A DNA stretch of 64,000 bases from Dactylonectria macrodidyma. Taxonomy: Eukaryota; Ascomycota; Sordariomycetes; Hypocreales; Nectriaceae. Under the pieces are notes generated by a model. The model had not been told where the DNA came from and did not search any database. It saw nothing but the letters and a program-made list of their open reading frames with translations. Where the stretch lies: contig JAGMUV010000003.1 in NCBI GenBank assembly GCA_020744425.1, forward strand, positions 4,588,001-4,652,000. The letters run 5' to 3'. Each line of letters starts with the position of its first letter. Positions within the stretch are counted from its first letter, which is position 1. Position numbers and translations under genes: made by a program. This document shows, piece after piece, positions 11,784 to 20,595 of this stretch.

Positions 11784-13529
11784 TTAACTCAAAAAACGCT
11801 CTGCAGACCCTATATCAACGTCCTGAACTAATTTCACCATCCAAGAGCCAGACTTTGGGTCCCTCGCTGATGTCCACTTCCTGTGCTGTACATCTGGTCG
11901 CGACTTGCAACTCTCCCGTATTTTATCAACAGACTCTGAACCCTGACGAACTTCAGAAACAAGACGTAAAAGCTCACTCTTATTAACAATGGCAGCCATT
12001 GATAAAAGACCCTGGGGCTCCTCAGTCAAGATCGATGGACACCCCCAAAGCCAGAAGAACAAGAACACCACTGAGCAGAGGGTGATTGTTAGAAAGGTGA
12101 GAATAATGTATGATACCCAAGGAACGACAAATAGCCGTGTCGTAGGGGAGAAAGCCGTTCCAGTAGCCGTGTCGGGCTCCGAGAGGGATTCAAAACCGTG
12201 GACCACCACCGCGCTCCGGTAAACAGCTGTAAAGACAATCGGTATGGCCTTAAGTAGCACGTCGGGTTCCAGAAAGTTTGCGGGCTGTGATGACTTTGCA
12301 TAGTAGATCATCAAATTGCCCAAGTCCGTTGAGGACCACGCTGCATTTGGGTTGACAGAAAACGGCCCAAGTATGCCATTCTCGAAGACCCTCCACAGTA
12401 CTGGCCGTTCAGTATCTCGTTGGCCAGTTTCTTCAAATGACAGAACGGTCGGAGGACCACCTGATGATGGAGAGACTTTCAGAGTTCCGTTGACTTGGCG
12501 ATAGCCTGTCACACAAGAAATGACGCTCAGTTTGTCAAGGTCGTGGGGTTTCGAAGAAGAATATGTTGCTGCTGTGATTACAAGGCGACTGTAATATGCC
12601 CGAGCCGAGCAGCCAAACTCTGACGTGGTCTTGAAATAGATATCTTGCGAGCTGTCAACTCTAAAGGACTGTTTGAAACTGCAACCTCTGTCACTGCCAG
12701 ATACATGGACCATGCTGTCACTGGAGGTGATTGTGTAGTCATCCACCACTTCACAGTTTAGGTAGGCCGAGTATGCAGTGGTATCTGCGGCTATGATCGA
12801 TCCGCTGACAAGGTCAGAGCTGCTAGTAAACGGGCGGAAAGCGTGCTCATCATCTGTCCATGGGATCTCGGTACCCTGATACATAAGCGTGGCAGCGACA
12901 CTATCCAGAACAGGTCGCCAATCAAGAGTTGCGTTGAGGCCTTGAGTGTTGTACGTCTGGTTGAAGCTGATGGAAACCGTATCGGAGCCCATAACAACCT
13001 CCGCAACGAACAGACGTGCAGCGAAGGGCGCGACAGCATAAGTGAGAAATACAGAGAGTAAAGTCGTTGCTCCGACCGTGTAATGCGATTTTCGAAAGGC
13101 TCCCCACCAACGCCAGATGCTGGCAGTGACACGATAATCTAGCAGTATCGATTTTCTTGCCTCAGTGCCGCCTTCATTGCGCAGCTCGACGTATGGCTGA
13201 CGGTCTGCGATTGAGCCAGCTATCCAGGCCCAATACGCGCCGAAGAGCGACAAGACAAAGCTGGGGAGTGATGTCCAGAGGAAACCTAGGTCCCAAAAAC
13301 TGCCAATTCCATTTAGCTCACTTCCCGAGGAACCGGATGAGGTGATGTTGTGAGATGCGATTGTAACGAATCCGTTGTTTGTAGAGGAGACAACGGTAAG
13401 GGAAAGGATCGTCGTGAGGAGGGCGATGTCGAGAACAAAGAAGGTCAGGAGAGAAGGCCAGCGTAGACAACCGGATAGCCAGCCGTACTCCTGAGAGGAA
13501 GACCCTTGACGTTGATCCGACATGGTCAT
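11784..13529 (-). CDS. DUF3433-type membrane protein, 581 aa
   Basis: A single frame of 581 residues. Membrane segments lie near residues 28-48 (LLTFFVLDIALLTTILSLTVV), 80-105, 150-175, about 425-445 and 470-500 (WVSYIILTFLTITLCSVVFLFFWLW). Between them is a large Ser/Thr-rich outer loop with NxT/S sites and several cysteines. This layout (short cytosolic tail, helices, long outer domain, C-terminal helix and basic tail) matches fungal DUF3433 proteins. Many members carry two such units in about 1,200 residues; this one has one. The function of the family is not established. The start MTMSDQ has a second ATG two codons downstream. Confidence 0.7.
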   Translation of the reverse strand: MTMSDQRQGSSSQEYGWLSGCLRWPSLLTFFVLDIALLTTILSLTVVSSTNNGFVTIASHNITSSGSSGSELNGIGSFWDLGFLWTSLPSFVLSLFGAYWAWIAGSIADRQPYVELRNEGGTEARKSILLDYRVTASIWRWWGAFRKSHYTVGATTLLSVFLTYAVAPFAARLFVAEVVMGSDTVSISFNQTYNTQGLNATLDWRPVLDSVAATLMYQGTEIPWTDDEHAFRPFTSSSDLVSGSIIAADTTAYSAYLNCEVVDDYTITSSDSMVHVSGSDRGCSFKQSFRVDSSQDIYFKTTSEFGCSARAYYSRLVITAATYSSSKPHDLDKLSVISCVTGYRQVNGTLKVSPSSGGPPTVLSFEETGQRDTERPVLWRVFENGILGPFSVNPNAAWSSTDLGNLMIYYAKSSQPANFLEPDVLLKAIPIVFTAVYRSAVVVHGFESLSEPDTATGTAFSPTTRLFVVPWVSYIILTFLTITLCSVVFLFFWLWGCPSILTEEPQGLLSMAAIVNKSELLRLVSEVRQGSESVDKIRESCKSRPDVQHRKWTSARDPKSGSWMVKLVQDVDIGSAERFLS

Positions 13530-14091
13530 TTGGCTTCGAGCAAAGGATGAATACGTGTCGTAGATCAGTAGGTCGATGCATCAGGTTTCAAGACAAGGCG
13601 AGATCATGTTTGCAGCGGCGACATATTTGTAAAGCATCCACTCAAGAGCCCCAAAGCAGTTGAACATTAGCGAAGGGAGGGGATGGAATTTGCCACCTGC
13701 GGTGTCTCTAGTCTAATTTCGCGAGGCAGACTTTGCCTCTAAATTTCCAATCGTCTTGCCAGCGTGACCTCTCTTGGCCCAGCTGAAAGAAATTAGCTTA
13801 GAGGCTATGAAGCCAAAATACACGATTCACTCCACCTACGCCACTATTGCCTTCAATTAGCGGCGATGGTCGCAAGCTACTGAAGCCACATTGGAATAGA
13901 ACGGGCTCGAACCTGGTAACCAGAGGCTTGAGCTGCGCCTTGCAAGGCGCATATAAATAACAGCGCCATAACTCACATGCCAAGTCGCGCCAACCATTTT
14001 CTCCTGTCTGGATTGGATGCGTCCATAGTATAAGACACAAGGTTGGTAAGCTTAACAGAGAGTTAAAACTTTGCCCAGGTTTTCCATCAAG
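13530..14091. other. Intergenic, divergent promoter; no gene
   Basis: Lies between the DUF3433 gene (minus) and the GPI-anchored protein gene (plus). It includes a tRNA-like string on the minus strand near 13890-13990 that does not fold as a tRNA (see rejected items). Confidence 0.4.
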
Positions 14092-14993
14092 ATGCCCTCC
14101 TTTGTTCGACGTTTTGGCGACCTCGCCGTTCTTTGCACAATCACGGGATGCCTTGCTGCATCTTTTACACCGCCCACATGCGCGGGTGATATCACAGAAT
14201 TTCCCAATTGCGAAAAAGCCGATTCTATTGCTCTCAGGTGCAGTGATCTTTCCAAACAAGAAACCATCGACTGCTTCTGCACCCAGGAGCTTCTGAATGC
14301 CTACATCGGGTGAGTGAAGTCTTCTTTTTCAACTACACTGTTGACTAAATGACTTTGTAGCTGCAAGGGCGAATTTAGACAATGCGTCCTTGGAGATTCT
14401 TTCGACAGCTCCGTTGACCAGTGGATTTCTGATTGGGACGATGCTTGTGGTCCTTATCTCTCTGACGCCATCACGACGCCAATTGCTTCCGAAGCAACAA
14501 GAACGCTGGGCATAGACACATGCCAGACTTTTATTGAGAGTTGCGCCCGACTCAGTGCATCAATCACCTCTTGCTCTAATGCATATGACGGCCCGGCGGA
14601 AATCACCAGCTGTCGATGTCAAGAGTCGCTCGTCTCCCTCGCGTCAGTGTGTAACATCGACGGGGCGAGCGATTGTGTAGGAACAACCGCTATCACGTCT
14701 GATATCTGGGAGTTCAGAAACTGCGACGCTGCCACTGATTTCTCACAGACCTCAGAGGTAGGGCAAAGGATTGCTGACTTTGAAACATGCTAATGGGAGG
14801 ACAGGACACAGCCACGATAACCGAGGCACCTGACCCCTCGAATACTGATAGCCAGAATGACGCTACAACTTTGAAGTTCGGGCTGGACAGCACCGCTACG
14901 TCGACGACCACTAGCGGAACTGTATCCCTAAGCCCTACAATGGACTGGAGAGTTTCTGTGGTGCTTCTCTTGGTCTCAACTTATTTATTGTAA
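14092..14993 (+). CDS. Secreted cysteine-rich, probably GPI-anchored protein, 267 aa
   Basis: Three exons: 14092-14309, 14361-14757 and 14805-14993 (introns 51 and 47 bp, GT-AG; the second has a GCTAAT branch site). The start MPSFVRRFGDLAVLCTITGCLAAS is a signal peptide. The mature part has about 16 cysteines in two groups (residues 30-75 and 130-190). It then becomes Ser/Thr-rich and ends in a hydrophobic tail (VSVVLLLVSTYLL), as in GPI-anchored wall proteins. An ATG at 14071 would add seven residues before the signal peptide. The spacing does not fit the eight-cysteine CFEM domain. No function is recognised; a cell-surface role is inferred from the topology. Confidence 0.75.
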
Positions 14994-15241
14994 TATATTG
15001 TAATCTACATGACGTCAATGGGCAGCAAGCCGTAAACATATATGAGGACGAGTACTTTGACACTGTCTAGGAGCATAGAGAGGAATCAGTTTCGTGGGAT
15101 GGCTAGATGCGGGGATACGACAGGGCGTTGACCTCGACGAAAAGTGAATCGAGTGCACTCCACTTCCATCGTACACGTCTTTGTTAATGCTAAGCCAATT
15201 AAGAGAGGATTGCGGCATCAATGTATCAATAGACTCTCTTG

Positions 15242-15272
15242 AGGAGACACCACCGAGTGGGTGGTGTCTCCT
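15242..15272. repeat. Perfect 13-bp inverted repeat (hairpin)
   Basis: AGGAGACACCACC (15242-15254), loop GAGTG, then GGTGGTGTCTCCT (15260-15272), with no mismatch. It lies just past the stop of the ornithine-cyclodeaminase-family gene on the minus strand, so it would be in its 3' UTR. Bacterial-type terminators are not expected in fungi. It may be an RNA structure or a fold-back relic. Confidence 0.6.
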
Positions 15273-15275
15273 GCT

Positions 15276-16376
15276 TCAGAAGATTTCAGCATTTAGTCCG
15301 ACACCTTTGCTGCTTGCCAGCTGAAGCAAACTGTGTCCGATAGCAAGGTCCATGATCCCAATGCCAACACTCTTGTAGATAACAAAGCCCGACTGAAGCC
15401 ACTCATCCAACTCGAGAGATGAGTTGGATTCCCTTGCTTGCTGAAGGTTCCCAATCTCGACCATCTGATCTGGGTTTAAACCTGCCTTTACCAACTCTCC
15501 AGCCTCTTGCAAGCAACCGTCAATCGTATCAACCGCAATATTTCCATTCCATACCTGGTTTGAGAACACGCCAGGAGTATTGACTACCTCTTTTAGCAGT
15601 TCGGGGTCGATCTCTGTCATATCCAATCGATAGGAGCCGATGGCAGAGATGAAACGAGATTTGGTCCTAGCGCTCTCCGACAGAAGCTGGAAACAGTGGT
15701 GCTGTACTTGGTGTTGTGCAAAAGATAACATCTGCAGCTACCACCAAGGTCTCCAGGCTGGCATTGCCATCGAACACTTGTAATTTAATGTGTTCTGGCC
15801 AACCGGACTCTGGATCGTTGGTAAGAGTCTCGACCAAATCTTGGGCTCTCTGAGTGGAACGGTTCACGACGGTAACAGTCCGAATATCTTGGCCTCGGAC
15901 CAGTACAGCAAGACGGATATGCCACAAAGCTTGCTTGCCAGCACCGAATACGAGGATATTCTCTGTGTTACTTCGCATCCTGTACAAGAGCATGGAGCCG
16001 AGGGATATCCGGAACGCCGTGAGTTCCGCGGCGTTCACGATACCGACCGCCTCCCCAGTGGCATCACAGAGAGTCAGGGCACTCTTCAGTGCGGGGGCGG
16101 CTTCGTTCCGGGGGCAATTGTCGCTGGATCTATCGACCGACTGATACCGACAATCTTGACGCCAATCAGATATTGTGTTGTCGCTGGCATGAAGAGGCTA
16201 ACTTGGCCCCCTGGCCGAGTGACAACCCCGCGGTGAGGCTGGTACTGTTTCTCATCTTGGGTTGAGTACTGTATAAGCGCCTGGTCAAGGGCATGGGTTA
16301 GACTAGCAACCTCGTCCGACGATTGGCCCTGAAAAAGCCTCTTGATGTCGGAGTCTGAGAGCACCGTAAATGTCAT
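15276..16376 (-). pseudogene. Ornithine cyclodeaminase/mu-crystallin family gene, frameshifted
   Basis: The minus strand starts at ATG 16376 (MTFTVLSDSDIKRLF) and contains successive family blocks: QPHRGVVTRPGGQVSLFMP, IGVKIVGISRSIDP, then in another frame SALTLCDATGEAVGIVNAAE and the NAD-binding ENILVFGAGKQALWH, then in a third frame SRFISAIGSYRLDMTEIDPE to the stop at 15276. The frame breaks at the G-run 16093-16097 (one base missing) and near 15672-15682. Neither can be removed by a credible intron. Members are NAD(P)-dependent ornithine cyclodeaminases, ketimine reductases or alanine dehydrogenases. Both breaks are single-base and one is in a homopolymer, so assembly error is possible; otherwise the gene is dead. 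Confidence 0.75.
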
Positions 16377-18083
16377 GGTGAAGAGCTGAGCTTGCTTCAC
16401 TTTTTATGTATGGGTTGGTGACGCTTGGTTGCGGTGAGGTGCCAGGTAAAGAAGAATAGGAAGCCGCCAGGCGATTATTGGCTGCACATCATCATGGTCA
16501 GGCAAGTCCTTCAGTACCCATGGCATCCCACGCGTAAGGAATGGCTGTGGAGAAGGTGCTGCGACTTCGGAGATGCCGAAGCTCGCCTCTAACACTAGGG
16601 CAGGGAGTTCATTTTGGACGCACGTTGTAAAGCTTCGCCGATTTTTCTACGATACGTGATTTTCTATGACTCGGGGGTTTAATTCTCATGGACGTCAAAC
16701 AGAAGTGACGGAGCTAACGAGTCTTCAACAAGTGAGTGAGGACACATTTGACTAATTCGTGGGATGTGTCAGCAGTGTTTTCTGGTGGGTTTACATGTTA
16801 CAGCTCGAAAGAATTCACATGGAACCGGCTCGCCCGGCGTTTAGTTTGGTATCGCAGAGGCATCTTCTCGCCACGAAGTGGCCATATCTCCGATGGGGTC
16901 AAGATTTGAAACGCATATTCAGGTTCACCATAGCGTACGAGTGTCATTTGAGCTCCAGGCTTCGGGCCCTACCCTACAGCCAAGGAGCCCGACAGTGGAT
17001 TAGAGGGGTTCCCTCTTGCTTGCCTTGTTTGTCATGAGCCCTAGTATAATGCGACGATTCAACGAACATCAGTAACATCATCCATACTAAGACCCTCGTA
17101 CTACCACGCATGTAACAAATATGCCACGAAAAGCTAGCGAGGTCGGCTACAATTGTGACGGACTCAACACACCTGCCAGCGAAGACTACGGTGGCGTCCT
17201 CTTTCATCGTTCGGATATTAAATTAAGAGAAGCATATACCGGTATCGAATGCGAATAGCGCCAGAATTGATGTTTGCTGCAGCTCAGTCAAACAGATGAC
17301 AATTTTAAGAGCCAACCACGGAATGTCTAATTGAATGGCGCCAGATGTTCTGGGCCGTAGGCGCGCCGCATCAACTGATCCAGCTAGTCATTTCCTGACA
17401 GCCATTGTAGAGACAAAATGATTATGGGAATAATGGAAAAGGGATTACAGATATATACGAAGGTGTATGGGCTTGACAGAACGTGTAGGACGAAAGGGGA
17501 GGTCCATTGGGTTGTGGAGCAGGGCTCCTAAACGAGGGGATCAGGCCATGGTTGTGCTGCGCCACACCTTAGTAAGATGACAAACCCTCGATTAAAGAGG
17601 AATCCTTGATCAACCGTCTCTCTATTTCCATATTCCACGCCCAATTGAGCGTAGATTCTTGAATGGAATGTAACGTCGCCATAGCCAACAACCCTTAGAA
17701 CAGTGCCTGTGGCATCCCTCTGCAGCTAGTCTTGAGCGATTGATGCGTGGTCTCTATACGAGGGGGCGGGGTTCCGTTCAGCGGGTGTATACTATTTTTA
17801 ATGCCCGCGTCGGGTTTTGATGTCTTGGCTTCATCGTAACTGACCCAAATAGGCACCACCGTTGCCACCGCTGACTGTTTTGTGATGTACTCTCATGTGT
17901 GCTCTCTTGATTTGAAATGTTCCTGCTGAAACCTTTATAAAATATGGTCAATTGTGCAACTGGTACGAGAACGAGCCAGAAGCCTTTTAAACTCAGTCCG
18001 TCTTCAGCCATCTGCGTCAAGCAGAGCAACCCAAAGCTGTTTTCGTTGCGATCTCCAGAAGGAAAAAACGCCAGACATTCAAA
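16377..18083. other. Gene-poor intergenic stretch
   Basis: About 1.7 kb. Only short open frames occur, none with recognisable domains or codon patterns. No RNA gene or repeat was seen. Confidence 0.45.
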
Positions 18084-19056
18084 ATGAGACTGGTATTAAC
18101 GTTTGGGTATGTTCAAATCCCCGGATACTTTTTAACACTTCTCTTCCATCAGCTTAGCTGGAGCGACTCCCGAACTCAACAATCTCCACCGCATGCCACT
18201 GACTGAATCCAGTAGGATCCTCATGGGTTTATCTGTTGTCGATTGCCTGTATCACCAAGAAAGAAGAGACGAATCCCCGTTTCCAGTCGATCTCCAGGTT
18301 ACACTTATATTTCCACGCCCGAACGAAACTTTTTACCCTGTGTATCCGTTTCCTGTCGTCTTCGCCATAAGTGGCGCAGCTGCACTGTGGCCATATGGAT
18401 TCAACTTCGGTTGGCTGTTGGAGAGCCCTCCCAGTGACGGTGGCCGCAGTAGCATGGAGTTCTCAAGCCTTACTCCAGGTGGTTACACCTCGGGCTCCCT
18501 CAATTCTGCTGCCGAGCCATACTACTATATTTCTGGTAGTGAGGTGTTCGTCAATTCCTCGGCCTCAGATTGGACTCTTGGGTGGACTGTATCAATACCT
18601 CAAGAGTGCTATCCTCTAGGAGATTACGGAAACTACCAGAAAAGTGGCTCGATGAACTTTTCCACGTCATTAAATGGCGTTCTCCCAAACATGACTGGGG
18701 AGGTCGTTGAAGCTGCGAGAATCCGATTTCTGGATCATATGAAAACTCCAAAAGACATCCAAGGGACAGCATCATCCAAGAAATGTCTAGTGGTGGACAA
18801 AGAAACCTTGACTGCAGATTTCAACGACGTTGACACCGGGTCAAAATTGGAGGCTGCCGTCACATCAACAATGATTGACTTTGCCTCGTGCCCTAGCAAT
18901 GCAGCATGGCCTGATACTACCAATTTAACGGATGGAGTTTCATGCAAAAAAATGTATCCCAGTTTTGAAGACAACGACAGCTCAGGGGTTAAAACCCCGT
19001 TTCCAATTGTTTGGGCGTTTTGGGGAGTATTATTGGTAGGCCAATTTGTGATATAG
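18084..19056 (+). CDS. DUF7136-type surface protein, probably GPI-anchored
   Basis: Two exons: 18084-18106 and 18153-19056. The 46-bp intron has donor GTATGT, branch TTAAC and acceptor CAG; the joined product is 308 aa. The core reads FPVDLQVTLIFPRPNETF then YPVYPFPVVFAISGAA, the typical opening of fungal DUF7136 proteins, followed by a Ser/Gly-rich beta-type domain with cysteines (PQECYPLG, SKKCLVV, FASCPS, VSCKKMY) and NxT/S sites. The tail PIVWAFWGVLLVGQFVI is a GPI-type hydrophobic end. The N-terminus (MRLVLTFGLAGATPEL) is a weak signal peptide. A further in-frame 48-bp intron (GTAGGA...CACCAAG from 18211) would remove an odd insert. The function of the family is unknown. Confidence 0.7.
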
Positions 19057-19169
19057 TGGTTCGATTGTAAGACTAGAGATGTGTTTAAATGAAGTGAGAG
19101 ATCTAAGGCGGCTGCTACAGTTTATCGCATAGATGTAATTAATATAGCACAAATAACGCTCTTTACATA

Positions 19170-19611
19170 ACGTACTTGATAAGTGAGTGAGCCAAACAAG
19201 CGAGTGAGCCACGAATACTGTGCACTAAAAAGAGCTAAACCTTAAATTTTTAAAACTAGCTATCTAATTATTAAAAATAAAATAAAAATAATTTTAATTA
19301 TTTAATTAAAAAGAAAACTATATAATAATTTTTTAAAATTTTTAAAAAAATTCCTTTATATAGAAATAGCTAGGTATACAGTGCGAATAAGCATTTTTAA
19401 TATAGCTTATTAAGTAATTTTTAAAAAAATCTAAGAAAATTTATATTTATTTTTTAGTATATAATAAAGCTTTTTCTATAATATTAGCTATTTTTGCTCT
19501 TAGTTTTAATTTTAGAGAATATTTTAAAGATATTTTCATTTAAGGTATAAATGCTAGGAAATTTCAAAGTGGCTCACTCGCTTGTTTGGCTCACTCACTT
19601 ATCAAGTACGT
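19170..19611. mobile_element. MITE with 43-bp terminal inverted repeats and TA target duplication
   Basis: The left end (19170-19212, starting ACGTACTTGATAAGTGAG) and the right end (19569-19611) are reverse complements over 43 bp. Each arm contains a near repeat of GYGAGTGAGCC. Both ends are flanked by TA (19168-19169 and 19612-19613), the target duplication of Tc1/mariner-class elements. The 356-bp interior is extremely A+T-rich and non-coding, with no transposase. Mobilisation in trans by an element elsewhere is likely. The A+T richness may be intrinsic or due to RIP. Confidence 0.9.
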
Positions 19612-19613
19612 TA

Positions 19614-20595
19614 GTTAACTGTTATTATTTATATGGGATTTCCAGATAAGTCCACGTTTCTTTAGTAATAGCAATTTTAATGACTAATGATACTAAGATC
19701 CCAAGATTATATGAGTATTAGACGTGGAGGGAATACTAAATATGCTAATTTAGAGATAAGTTAGTTGCGCTTAGACTCTCAGGTTATTGCGATACGTTGT
19801 GTAGATACCAATAGTTAACCTTGCTAATGGCAATACTCTATTTCGTAGGCCACGATATTTATCGAACTACTCTACACATTGAGACTTAAGAAGCCATTCA
19901 TCCCCTGATATTGAGAATTTCAGCTGTATGTCTACACGGTTTATGTATGAAGGGGTGAGGGGTGATGTGCTGGTCTTCTTCGAGCCGCGCTTCCGGAATC
20001 GTTATAATATAATCTTCCAAGGTTGGTAGGACTGCCGATCCGTCATGGATACCATTAATATCAACGTAGATGTAGTTTTACTTGCCAGCGAAATCTACAA
20101 TTGTAACCTATTGAGATTATTCCTAGGTCAGTGACAACTCCAGACCGGAGCAGAAGACACCTCTACTAGCGTGCCAACGTAAGTAGTGTGTGTCCATCGG
20201 AGTCGCTCGAGTTAACATCAAACTCCTGGTCTGGCAATGATCTCGCAGCTCAACAACTTCCTGGTGACCGCTCATATTGCCCGTCGCTACAAGGTGGTGC
20301 TGGAGTTGTGGGTCTTTACCCTACTTCGTGCAGATGAGCCAACCCCAATTCGTAAAGCTCCAAGCTTCGGGGCTCGTCCCCGATGGAACAGAAAGTTACA
20401 ACCCTGTCCACCGCTTCCCCCGCCTCCACATGATTAGGTAGACCACAACGGCAGTGCGTTTCGGTAAGGCAATTGGACATTTTGCATGTATAATCGGGAG
20501 AACTAACCACTACATCTCTCCAGGCACATGATCAAGGGACACATACGATCCTTCTTTACCAAAGTCAGCCAGCTTGCCCAGACTCATCGGCCGAC
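19614..20595. other. Intergenic, promoter side of the first rhamnosidase
   Basis: About 1 kb between the MITE and the GH78 gene. It is A+T-rich on the left. The right part holds the 17-bp palindrome at 20367. The short open frame at 20237-20437 shows no protein features. Confidence 0.45.
20367..20383. promoter_or_regulatory. Palindrome TCGGGG-CTCGT-CCCCGA
   Basis: Perfect 6-bp arms with a 5-bp spacer, 213 bp before the GH78 start at 20596. It matches the site at 28329 in 15 of 17 positions, including CT and T in the spacer, so it is a good candidate operator for a cluster-specific zinc-cluster dimer. Confidence 0.6.

Noticed and set aside
13890..13990. tRNA-like string on the minus strand (GGTTCGAGCCC and a stem-loop with GCA in the loop)
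   Set aside because: The T-stem and acceptor stem do not pair and no matching 5' acceptor strand is present. At best it is a decayed tRNA fragment.
18211..18258. Possible second intron (48 bp, in frame) in the DUF7136 gene
   Set aside because: It lacks a clear branch site and is not needed to keep the frame. It is noted as an alternative only.
20237..20437. Small open frame before the first rhamnosidase
   Set aside because: It overlaps the palindrome and has no domain, signal peptide or conserved look.
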